Below, in pieces: positions 49,801 to 60,175 of a stretch of 64,000 nucleotides of DNA (its first letter is position 1; each line of letters starts with the position of its first letter). The stretch spans positions 62,001 to 126,000 of the forward strand of contig JAOTOL010001204.1 of the NCBI GenBank assembly GCA_034440575.1, given 5' to 3'. The notes under the pieces were generated by a model. The model had not been told where the DNA came from and searched no databases. It saw only the letters and a list, made by a program, of their open reading frames with translations. Position numbers and translations under genes: made by a program. The stretch is from Imbricaverruca yamaguchii. Lineage: Eukaryota > Arthropoda > Thecostraca > Neoverrucidae.

Positions 49801-52800
49801 ACGTCTCACTGTTGGCTGTACCTAGTGTTGAGCAGCGTCTCACTGTTGGCTGTACCTGGTGTTGAGCAGCGTCTGACTATTGGCTGTACCTAGTGTTGAG
49901 CAGTGTCTCACTGTTGGCTGTACCTGGTGTTGAGCAGTGTCTCACTGTTGGCTGTACCTAGTGTTGAGCAGTGTCTCACTGTTGGCTGTACCCAGTGTTG
50001 AGCAGTGTCTCACTGTTGGCTGTACCTGGTGTTGAGCAGTGTCTCACTGTTGGCTGTACCTGGTGTTGAGCAGCGTTTGACTGTTGGCTGTACCTAGTGT
50101 TGAGCAGCGTCTGACTGTTGGCTGTACCTAGTGTTGAGCAGCGTCTGGCTGTTGGCTGTACCTAGTGTTGAGCAGCGTTTGACTGTTGGCTGTACCTAGT
50201 GTTGAGCAGCGTCTGACTGTTGGCTGTACCTGGTGTTGAGCAGCGTCTGACTGTTGGCTGTACCCAGTGTTGAGCAGTATCTCACTGTTGGCTGTACCCA
50301 GTGTTGAGCAGCGTCTGACTGTTGGCCGCACCTAGTGTTGAGCAGCGTCTGACTGTTGGCTGTACCTAGTGTTGAGCAGCGTCTGACTGTTGGCTGCACC
50401 TGGTGTTGAGCAGCGTCTCACTGTTGGCTGTACCTAGTGTTGAGCAGCGTCTGACTGTTGGCTGTACCTAGTGTTGAGTAGCGTCTCACTGTTGGCTGTA
50501 CCCAGTGTTGAGCAGCGTCTCACTGTTGGCTGTACCCAGTGTTGAGCAGCGTCTGACTGTTGGCCGCACCTAGTGTTGAGCAGCGTCTGACTGTTTGCTG
50601 TACCTAGTGTTGAGCAGCGTCTGACTGTTGGCTGTACCTAGTGTTGAGCAGCGTCTGACTGTTGGCTGTACCTAGTGTTGAGCAGCGTCTGACTGTTGGC
50701 TGTACCCAGTGTTGAGCAGTGTCTGACTGTTGGCTGCACCTGGTGTTGTAGCGTGCGTAGCGTCTGACTGTTGGCTGTACCTGGTGTTGAACAGCGTCTC
50801 ACTGTTGGCTGTACTTAGTGTTGAGCAGTGTCTGACTGTTGGCTGCACCTGGTGTTGTAGCGTGAGTAGCGTCTGACTGTTGGCTGTACCTAGTGTTGAG
50901 CAGCGTCTCACTGTTGGCTGTACCTAGTGTTGAGCAGCGTCTGACTGTTGGCTGTACCTAGTGTTGAGCAGCGTCTGACTGTTGGCTGTACCTAGTGTTG
51001 AGCAGCGTCTGACTGTTGGCTGTACCTAGTGTTGAGCAGCGTCTGACTGTTGGCTGTACCTAGTGTTGAGCAGCGTCTCACTGTTGGCTGTACCTAGTGT
51101 TGAGCAGCGTCTCACTGTTGGCTGTACCTGGTGTTGAGCAGTGTCTCACTGTTGGCTGTACCTAGTGTTGAGCAGCGCCTCACTGTTGGCTGTACCTAGT
51201 GTTGAGCAGCGCCTCACTGTTGGCTGTACCTAGTGTTGAGCAGCGTCTCACTGTTGGCTGTACCTAGTGTTGAGCAGCGCCTCACTGTTGGCTGTACCTG
51301 GTGTTGAGCAGCGTCTGACTGTTGGCTGTACCCAGTGTTGAGCAGTATCTCACTGTTGGCTGTACCCAGTGTTGAGCAGTGTCTCACTGTTGGCTGTACC
51401 TAGTGTTGAGCAGTGTCTCACTGTTGGCTGTACCCAGTGTTGAGCAGCGCCTCACTGTTGGCTGTACCTGGTGTTGAGCAGCGCCTCACTGTTGGCTGTA
51501 CCTGGTGTTGAGCAGCGCCTCACTGTTGGCTGTACCTGGTGTTGAGCAGCGCCTCACTGTTGGCTGTACCTGGTGTTGAGCAGTGTTTCACTGTTGGCTG
51601 TACCTAGTGTTGAGCAGTGTCTCACTGTTGGCTGTACCTGGTGTTGAGCAGCGTCTCACTGTTGGCTGTACCTAGTGTTGAGCAGCGCCTCACTGTTGGC
51701 TGTACCTAGTGTTGAGCAGCGTCTGACTGTTGGCTGTACCTAGTGTTGAGCAGCGTCTGACTGTTGGCTGTACCTAGTGTTGAGCAGCGTCTGACTGTTG
51801 GCTGTACCTAGTGTTGAGCAGCGTCTGGCTGTTGGCTGTACCCAGTGTTGAGCAGCGTCTGACTGTTGGCTGTACCTAGTGTTGAGCAGCGTCTGGCTGT
51901 TGGCTGTACCCAGTGTTGAGCAGCGTTTGACTGTTGGCTGTACCTAGTGTTGAGCAGCGTCTGACTGTTGGCTGTACCTGGTGTTGAGCAGCGTCTGACT
52001 GTTGGCTGTACCTAGTGTTGAGCAGCGTCTGGCTGTTGGCTGTACCCAGTGTTGAGCAGCGTTTGACTGTTGGCTGTACCTAGTGTTGAGCAGCGCCTCA
52101 CTGTTGGCTGTACCTAGTGTTGAGCAGCGTCTCACTGTTGGCTGTACCTAGTGTTGAGCAGCGCCTCACTGTTGGCTGTACCTAGTGTTGAGCAGTGTCT
52201 CACTGTTGGCTGTACCTGGTGTTGAGCAGCGTCTCACTGTTGGCTGTACTTAGTGTTGAGCAGTGTCTGACTGTTGGCTGCACCTGGTGTTGAACAGCGT
52301 CTCACTGTTGGCTGTACTTAGTGTTGAGCAGTGTCTGACTGTTGGCTGCACCTGGTGTTGTAGCGTGAGCAGCGTCTGACTGTTGGCTGTACCTAGTGTT
52401 GAGCAGCGCCTCACTGTTGGCTGTACCTGGTGTTGAGCAGCGCCTCACTGTTGGCTGTACCTAGTGTTGAGCAGTGTCTCACTGTTGGCTGTACCTAGTG
52501 TTGAGCAGTGTCTCACTGTTGGCTGTACCTGGTGTTGAGCAGCGTCTGACTGTTGGCTGTACCCAGCGTTGAGCAGCGTCTGACTGTTGGCCGCACCTGG
52601 TGTTGAGCAGCGTCTCACTGTTGGCTGTACTTAGTGTTGAGCAGTGTCTGACTGTTGGCTGCACCTGGTGTTGTAGCGTGAGTAGCGTCTGACTGTTGGC
52701 TGTACCCAGTGTTGAGCAGCGCCTCACTGTTGGCTGTACCTAGTGTTGAGCAGCGTCTCACTGTTGGCTGTACCTAGTGTTGAGCAGCGTCTCACTGTTG

Positions 52801-54568
52801 GCTGTACCTAGTGTTGAGCAGCGTCTCACTGTTGGCTGTACCCAGTGTTGAGCAGCGTCTGACTGTTGGCCGCACCTTGTATGCAGTTAGATATGACTGT
52901 TGACTGTACGTAGTACTCAGAAACACTTGTCCGTTTCCCATGCCTGGTAATTAGCCAATTTTGACAGTTGGCTGTATCTGGTACTCGGCAAGGCCTCACT
53001 GCAGGCCGTATCTGACATGCAGTGACTTTTGACTGGTGGTCGTACCTGGTACGCAGTGATGTTTGCCGGGGTGTCGTACCTGATATGCAGTGACGTCTGA
53101 CTGTTGGCCGCATCTGGTATGCAGTGGCCCCTGACCGTGACCACACCTGACATGTAGTGATGCCTGACTGTTGGCCACACCTGACATGCAGTGATGCCTG
53201 ACCGTGACCACACCTGACATGTAGTGATGCCTGACTGTTGGCCGCACCTGACATGTAGTGATGCCTGACTGTTGGCCGAATCTGACATGTAGTGATGCCT
53301 GACTGTTGGCCGCATCTGACATGTAGTGATGCCTGACTGTTGGCCGCATCTGACATGTAGTGATGCCTGACTGTTGGCCACACCTGACATGTAGTGATGC
53401 CTGACTGTTGGCCGCATCTGGTATGCAGTGGCCCCTGACCGTGACCACACCTGACATGTAGTGATGCCTGACTGTTGGCCGCACCTGACATGTAGTGATG
53501 CCTGACTGTTGGCCGCATCTGACATGTAGTGATGCCTGACTGTTGGCCACATCTGACATGTAGTGATGCCTGACTGTTGGCCACACCTGACATGTAGTGA
53601 TGCCTGACTGTTGGCCGCACCTGACATGTAGTGATGCCTGACTGTTGGCCGCACCTGACATGTAGTGATGCCTGACTGTTGGCCACACCTGACATGCAGT
53701 GATGCCTGACTGTAGTCCGCACCTGACATGTAGTGATGCCTGACTGTTGGCCGCACCTGACATGTAGTGATGCCTGACTGTTGGCCGCATCTGACATGTA
53801 GTGATGCCTGACTGTTGGCCGCATCTGACATGTAGTGATGCCTGACTCATGGCCGCACCTGACATGCAGTGATGCCTGACCGTGACCACACCTGGCATGT
53901 GGTGATGCCTGACTGTTGGCCGCACCTGACATGTAGTGATGCCTGACTGTTGGCCGCATCTGACATGTAGTGATGCCTGACTGTTGGCCGCATCTGACAT
54001 GTAGTGATGCCTGACTCCTGGCCGCACCTGACATGCAGTGATGCCTGACCGTGACCACACCTGACATGTAGTGATGCCTGACTGTTGGCCGCACCTGACA
54101 TGCAGTGATGCCTGACCGTGACCACACCTGACATGTAGTGATGCCTGACTGTTGGCCGTACCTGACATGTAGTGATGCCTGACTGTTGGCCGCACCTGAC
54201 ATGTAGTGATGCCTGACTGTTGGCCGCACCTGACATGTAGTGATGCCTGACTGTTGGCCACACCTGACATGCAGTGATGCCTGACCGTGACCACACCTGA
54301 CATGTAGTGATGCCTGACTGTTGGCCGCACCTGACATGTAGTGATGCCTGACTGTAGTCCGCACCTGACATGTAGTGATGCCTGACTGTTGGCCACACCT
54401 GACATGTAGTGATGCCTGACTGTTGGCCACACCTGACATGTAGTGATGCCTGACTGTAGTCCGCACCTGACATGTGGTGATGCCTGACTGTTGGCCGTAC
54501 CTGACATGTGGTGATGCCTGACTGTTGGCCGCATCTGACATGTAGTGATGCCTGACTGTTGGCCGTAC
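49801..54568 (-). repeat. 34-bp minisatellite derived from the exon 2/intron 2 junction of gene 2
   Basis: This is a near-continuous array of about 140 units in intron 2 of gene 2. From 53095 to 54568 the unit (plus strand) is GCCTGACTGTTGGCCGCACC then TGACATGTAGTGAT. From 49801 to 52880 it is CTGACTGTTGGCTGTACCTA then GTGTTGAGCAGCGT. Both are 34 bp and share CTGACTGTTGGC. Degenerate units at 52880-53095 link the two halves, some still carrying GGTACGCAG as in exon 2. On the minus strand each unit of the first type reads CATGTCAG|GTGCGGCC, parallel to CGTACCAG|GTACGGCC at the true donor. Since 34 is 3n+1, reading frames rotate through the unit. One minus frame remains open for about 700 codons including exon 2, which is a repeat artefact unless intron retention occurs. 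There are no unique spacers, so it is not CRISPR. Confidence 0.95.
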
Positions 54569-54768
54569 CTGGTACGCAGTGACGTCTGGCTGCGCCGCCA
54601 AGCAGTGGGCGGCGGTAAGCACCCAGATGTCAGCCACTAGCACTCCGCCGCAGATGTGTGCACCGTCCCGCTTCAGCTGGGCCATCCACGGGAACTCTCC
54701 CGGGGCCGCTGTGTCGCCAGAGATGATGTCCCAGCTGGCGCCACGTGGTGGGGCGGCCGTCGCCACGG
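54569..54768 (-). CDS. Serine protease gene 2, exon 2 (zymogen activation site and catalytic His)
   Basis: This exon encodes the propeptide end and the first part of an S1-family serine protease. The acceptor is TGCACAG|CC and the donor is TACCAG|GTACGG; the 200 nt comprise two bases plus 66 codons. Visible motifs are the mature N-terminus [14 protein letters not shown] (Ile31 of the model), the 42-58 type disulfide pair in HICGG and TAAHC, and catalytic His in LTAAHC (residue 71). The residue before the mature Ile is Asp rather than the Arg or Lys usual for trypsin-type activation. A (TA)n microsatellite replaces a normal pyrimidine tract upstream of the acceptor. On the other side the exon runs directly into a 34-bp minisatellite whose unit copies this exon's end and donor. 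The reading frame stays open far past the donor, but that is a property of the array. Family assignment is certain; exact substrate is unknown. Confidence 0.93.
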
Positions 54769-54780
54769 CTGTGCATAAGG

Positions 54781-54919
54781 ATCTGTATATATATATATAT
54801 ATGTGTGCATATGTATACATATATATATTTATATATATATATATATGTGTGCATATGTATACATATATATATTTATATAAATATATATATGTATATGTAT
54901 GTATATATATATATGTATT

Positions 54920-54988
<69 letters not shown>
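54781..54988. repeat. (TA)n/(TATG)n microsatellite in intron 1 of gene 2
   Basis: About 200 bp of alternating TA with TGTGTGCATATGTATACATA interruptions. It lies directly upstream of the exon 2 acceptor on the minus strand, where a pyrimidine tract would be expected. Confidence 0.97.
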
Positions 54989-54993
<5 letters not shown>

Positions 54994-55332
54994 TTCACAT
55001 GTACACGATAAGTCGCAGCAAGACCACATTGTCAGGATTCGAGTGAGGGCAAAAGTTGTCGGTGATCAGCTGTGCAAAAAGCGTCCAGGAATTGCATGAC
55101 TAAGGATCGACTTCGGCCAGCACGCCATTTGACCAGTAGGGTAGGGAGGAGGGGCTGTGTATGTTCTCTAAGAAGCAAGTGTGGCAGTGTTTTTTTACGT
55201 AGAGAGGGTGCTAGGATTAGCACATTTAAATTCATCGGTGCAGCAAGCGGGCATCAAGAACGGACAAGTACCCATCTAGCGTTGTGTACAAATTCCCACA
55301 GCCTACCTGACGCAACACTACGCATGGGCCTA

Positions 55333-55600
55333 TGGAGGGCATGCAACACACACACACGCATGGGCGTATGGAGAGCATGTAGCACACATACACACACGGG
55401 CGTATGGAGAGCATGTAACACACACACACATGGGCGTATGGAGAGATGTAACACACACACACACACACACGCATGGGCGTATGGAGAGCATGTAGCACAC
55501 ACACACACATGGGCGTATGGAGAGCGTGTAACTCACACACGCATGGGCGTATGGAGAGCATGTAGCACACACACACACACACATGGGCGTATGGAGAGAC

Positions 55601-55661
<61 letters not shown>

Positions 55662-55700
55662 GGGCGTATGGAAAACATGTAACACACACAGGTATGTGCG
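55333..55700. repeat. Compound (CA)n repeat with embedded CATGGGCGTATGGAGAG motif
   Basis: Variable (CA)n tracts alternate with GCATGGGCGTATGGAGAGCA. About nine units differ mainly in CA-tract length, a structure likely to be hypervariable. It lies in intron 1 of gene 2. Confidence 0.95.
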
Positions 55701-55847
55701 TATGGAGAGCATGTAACATTCACCCGCATTTTCGTCATGTCAGAGGCGCCTGAAATGCGAGTTGCAATTTCAAAAACATTATTGCGCCCATGCACAGCAC
55801 GCAGGTAATGATCAACGGCACTCGAACACAGAACGCCAGCCACTGAC

Positions 55848-55896
55848 CGAGTACGGACCATGCCGCCACTGCCGCCGCTGCCGATGCCCCGGTCAT
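55848..55896 (-). CDS. Serine protease gene 2, exon 1 (signal peptide)
   Basis: This is the proposed first coding exon of the protease completed at 54569-54768, 40120-40339 and 32345-32718. The ATG at 55896-55894 opens 16 codons rich in Ala and Val (MTGASAAAAVAAWSVL) plus one base, followed by the donor G|GTCAGT. The phase-1 end fits the exon 2 acceptor, giving Ala and then VATAAPPRG. The result is a typical hydrophobic secretory signal with a likely signal-peptidase site near ATA|APP. An AG lies one base upstream of the ATG (cttgcag|gATG), so a separate 5' UTR exon is possible. The start was chosen because it is the only frame in this GC-rich stretch that gives a signal peptide and the right phase. 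The exon is short, and the alanine run could arise from GC-rich sequence by chance, so it is less certain than exons 2-4. No promoter element is recognisable upstream. Confidence 0.55.
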
Positions 55897-56264
55897 CCTG
55901 CAAGTCTGTCGGTCGGTGTACGGGCGTCAGACGAGCAGCCAGCCGGCGGCGTGTCTGTCGGCCGGCGAGCTGCGAAGTCGGCCTGGCCAGGTGGCGATGT
56001 CAGCTGGCAGGTGCCTGGCTCCGTCCCACGCGTGGCACCTCGCACTGCCCGTGGAGCACCAGCTGCTTCCGATCTCGGCGTCAGGCTGGCTCGCTGGTGC
56101 AAACCAGCGGGCCAGACATATAGATAAGTCGGATAGGGTGGGAGGAGAGCAAGAAACGGGATGGATGGATGCTGTACGTGTCTGGCTAGACGCTCCCCCA
56201 CCTGGACAAGAAGCTTTGACCTGACTCAAAGCAGATTTGGATCGTGACGGCACCGTTGCCATCT

Positions 56265-56660
56265 GATGTTGGTGCCTCGGCACCACCACTGTCATCTCCT
56301 GGTGGTGTTTCGGCACCATCGTTGTCATATCCTAATGGGGTCTCGGAACCATGGCTGACATATCCTGACGGTGTCTCGGCACCATCGTTGTCATATCCTG
56401 ATGATGTCTCGGCACCATCGCTGTCATCTCCTGGTGGTGTCTCGGCACCATGGCTGACATATCCGGATGGTGTCTCGGCACCATCGTTGTCATATCCGGA
56501 TGGTGTCTGGGCACCACCACTGTCATCTCCTGGTGGTGTTTCGGCACCATGGCTGACATATCCTGATGGTGTCTCGGCACCATCGTTGTCATATCCGGGT
56601 GGTGTCTGGGCACCACGGTTGCCTTCCGGTGGTATCTCGCCACCACCGCTACCTTCTGGT
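56265..56660. repeat. 33-bp minisatellite, about 12 units
   Basis: The unit resembles CATATCCTGATGGTGTCTCG GCACCATCGTTGT, with alternating variants. Because 33 is a multiple of three, frames are preserved and both strands are open. The plus strand gives an 11-residue period like SAPSLSYPDGV, the minus strand GAETPSGYDND. No flanking gene model supports translation. Confidence 0.9.
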
Positions 56661-56784
56661 AATGTCCCAGCACCACGCGATTTGACGGCGGAAGGCCCCA
56701 TGAGAGCGAACAGATGCGTGACATATGTGTCCTGATAAGATGGCAGCAGACATCTAGTTGAAGGTTTGTCTGGGGTGTTGTGTT

Positions 56785-58020
56785 CATGACGCCGCACCGC
56801 CACTGGGTGGTGTAGTCGACCAGCGGAAGTCGGCACAGTGGACATGGCCACACCACCACTGGTTGGTGTAGTCGACCAGCGGAAGTCGACACAGTGGACA
56901 TGGCCACACCACCACTGGTTGGTGTAGTCGACCAGCGGAAGTCGACACAGTGGACATGGCCACACCACCACTGGTTGGTGTAGTCGACCAGCGGAAGTCG
57001 CACAGTGGGCATGGCCACACCACCACTGGTTGGTGTAGTCGACCAGCGGAAGTCGGCACAGTGGGCATGGCCACACCACCACTGGTTGGTGTAGTCGACC
57101 AGCGGAAGTCGACACAGTGGACATGGCCACACCACCACTGGTTGGTGTAGTCGACCAGCGGAAGTCGCACAGTGGGCATGGCCACACCACCACTGGTTGG
57201 TGTAGTCGACCAGCGGAAGTCGACACAGTGGAGATGGCCACACCACCACTGGGTGGTGTAGTCGACCAGCGGAAGTCGACACAGTGGGCATGGCCACACC
57301 ACCACTGGTTGGTGTAGTCGACCAGCGGAAGTCGCACAGTGGGCATGGCCACACCACCACTGGTTGGTGTAGTCGACCAGCGGAAGTCGACACAGTGGAG
57401 ATGGCCACACCACCACTGGGTGGTGTAGTCGACCAGCGGAAGTCGACACAGTGGACATGGCCACACCACCACTGGTTGGTGTAGTCGACCAGCGGAAGTC
57501 GCACAGTGGGCATGGCCACACCACCACTGGTTGGTGTAGTCGACCAGCGGAAGTCGCACAGTGGGCATGGCCACACCACCACTGGTTGGTGTAGTCGACC
57601 AGCGGAAGTCGACACAGTGGACATGGCCACACCACCACTGGTTGGTGTAGTCGACCAGCGGAAGTCGCACAGTGGACTTAGCCACACCACCACTGGTTGG
57701 TGTAGTCGACCAGCGGAAGTCGCACAGTGGGCATGGCCACACCACCACTGGGTGGTGTAGTCGACCAGCGGAAGTCGACACAGTGGACATGGCCACACCA
57801 CCACTGGTTGGTGTAGTCGACCAGCGGAAGTCGCACAGTGGGCATGGCCACACCACCACTGGTTGGTGTAGTCGACCAGCGGAAGTCGACACAGTGGACA
57901 TGGCCACACCACCACTGGTTGGTGTAGTCGACCAGCGGAAGTCGCACAGTGGGCATGGCCACACCACCACTGGTTGGTGTAGTCGACCAGCGGAAGTCGG
58001 CACAGTGGGCATGGCCACAC
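56785..58020. repeat. 55/56-bp minisatellite, about 22 units
   Basis: The unit starts CCACCACTGGTTGGTGTAGT and continues CGACCAGCGGAAGTCG, then either CACAGTGGGCATGGCCACA (55 bp) or ACACAGTGGACATGGCCACA (56 bp). A GGGTGG variant recurs in some units. Mixed 55/56-bp units shift frame repeatedly, yet the minus strand stays open for over 500 codons, a consequence of a stop-free unit. I do not call a gene. Confidence 0.97.
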
Positions 58021-58966
58021 CACCCTTCTTCTGGTGTGAATGGAATGAAACGCACTTCTCACTCTTCACCAGCGCTTGCACTGCATACGCCCATATTGTG
58101 CATGCCTGTGTTGGTACCTTATTGCAGAGTGGGTGTCGATTTATAATACGACTAAGAGGCAGATATGTTTGAAATAACGGGAACTATCTTGGCTATGCTG
58201 TGAACATCTGAATAGCATTATTCAGCCAGACAGCTGACCGCTATAGCTATCAATCTCTTATATATTTGGATTGTGAACCTTTGTTCGGTTTACATAAAAT
58301 TTTATCTTACCTGTGCTATTATGGACATTTATATTAGAGTAGCAATGGACAAGTTTCACGTAATGGGTTTTCTGTTGCAAAAAGCGTCATTAAAACTTCG
58401 AGACCAAACTCAAATGCTTTTTCTCACATAAGAAGCATTTGCTGCATAACTTCATATTTTCACTTAGGGGCTCCCATCGATATAAAAGCCTTCTTGTAGC
58501 AATAACGTCCCATATGTAGGGTCTCGAAGGGGCCAGGGCTGAAGCGTACAGGGAATCATACGCTGCATTGTTCCTAGAGAGGTTTTTCAACCGAGTCGTG
58601 TCATGGATTCTAAGTCCCTGACTCTAAGTCTAAGGGTTTGTGGTACTGAAATGTTAAATAAATTTTAACGAAAATGGGAAGCTTCGAAGGGTAGGTAATC
58701 TTCTATGTTGGTGATGCAGCAACTAACATTTTTTGGTTCAAATCTCACGCAATGCATGTGTACAAGCATCAAAAGCTTGCACTATGTGTACGGGTAAAAT
58801 GAGGAAAATGATTGAAAAGACAATGAAATAAAAATGTGTGGCTTAGCTGAACAAACACCATGGCATAAAGGCATACGAAATAAAAAAATTAGTGCAACTA
58901 TGAGCCACCAGTGCCTTTCTTGGTTGCATTCTGCATACTCAACCAGTTACCCACCAAATCTATCGA

Positions 58967-60175
58967 TTAGCCCTCCCTGCAATACTGAAAAGCAAGCCCT
59001 CTATTCTTATAATGATTGTCTATGCTGTTTTTAAAGATGTTCAATGTGCTGCTACTGACAATGGTTTCTGGCAGCTGGTTCCAGTGTTCTGCTATCCTGT
59101 TGATGAAGAAAGACTGTATTAACCTTGTTCTGATGTGGTTAACTTTAATTTTGAATTTATGACCTCTACCTGCATCATTTCTGTTAAATTCAAACATGTT
59201 CCCAAGATATCCCCTCTCCAGACCATGGACAAATTTAAAGACCTCGAGATCTCCTCTCAGTCTTCTATATCAAAGTGAAAACATATTCAATTTCTTCAAT
59301 CTTTCCTCATATGTCAGGTTGCTTATACCATTAACCATTTTTGTAGCCCTCTTTTGTAGTCTCTCTAAAAGTCAGCAATTTTTTTTTCATAGGTAGGAGA
59401 CCAAGCTTGTATGCAGTATTCCAAATGTGGTCTGACATATGCACAGTAAAGCTTCCTGATGACTTCCTCACTTCTGTATGATACATTCATATTTATTGCC
59501 CCATGCATTATCAGTGCCTTCTTCCTGGCTTCCTTGGTCGGTTCTAATTCCCCAATTTTGTGTTTAGAATAACACCTAAATCCTTCTGCTGTGTCACCGA
59601 TAGTACTTGGCCACCCATCAAGTATGGAGCCTTCATATGCTCCCTACCTACATACATGCATGATTTTGCACTTATCGAAATTAAATTAAATTTGCCATTC
59701 TCCGGACCACTTCAGGAGTTCGTCTAAGTCTTTCTGCGGCGAGATATCCGCAAATTTCAAAACCTTTCTGCTCAGGCCACTTTCAATTCCCAAAGATAAT
59801 GAACATTAGTGGCCCCAGTACTGACCCCTGGGGACTCCACTAAGAACATTTTGCGGTGATGACTTCCTACCATTTAGCATCACTCTTTGTTGTCTATCTG
59901 AAAGCCACAACTTTATCCATTTTAAGATGCTACCTGCAATACCATGAGCCTGAAGCTGTATCATTAACCGTTTTGGCACTTTACTTTGTCTCTTGGCTTT
60001 TCTACCCTTCTCTTGCGTCTTTGCTTTTGGGGATATGTCTAATCTGAAGTTCCTTCAAGTAAGATTTGAACTTTTCCCACATTTTGCATGTATTTAAATT
60101 GGAGAATTCATCTTCCCATCTTATGGCACTTAAAGCAGCTCCCATGCAATCAAAGTCCTGTTGAAATTGGAACTT
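58967..60175 (-). pseudogene. CR1-like LINE: broken reverse transcriptase and C-terminal domain
   Basis: This continues the LINE at 60176-61430 in several minus frames. Recognisable pieces in order are SILKWIKLWLSDRQQRVMLN and NVLSGVPQGSVLGPLMF (about 59980-59800), KVLKFADISPQKDLDELLKW with the FADD motif destroyed (about 59770-59710), ATKMVNGISNLTYEERLKKL (about 59350-59280), and RTRLIQSFFINRIAEHWNQL with SSTLNIFKNSID (59130-59030). Frameshifts, stops and a deletion before the first RT block make it inactive. The 3' end is near 58960. Confidence 0.85.

Noticed and set aside
49801..54568. CRISPR array
   Set aside because: Units are head-to-tail without unique spacers, and the genome is eukaryotic.
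52826..54946. 706-codon minus-strand open frame as a single protein
   Set aside because: Only the part at 54569-54768 is protease exon; the rest is TA microsatellite on one side and a stop-free 34-bp array on the other.
56186..58081. 631-codon and 576-codon minus frames
   Set aside because: They run through the 33-bp and 55/56-bp arrays and stay open because the units lack stops; no start context, splice sites or family motif.
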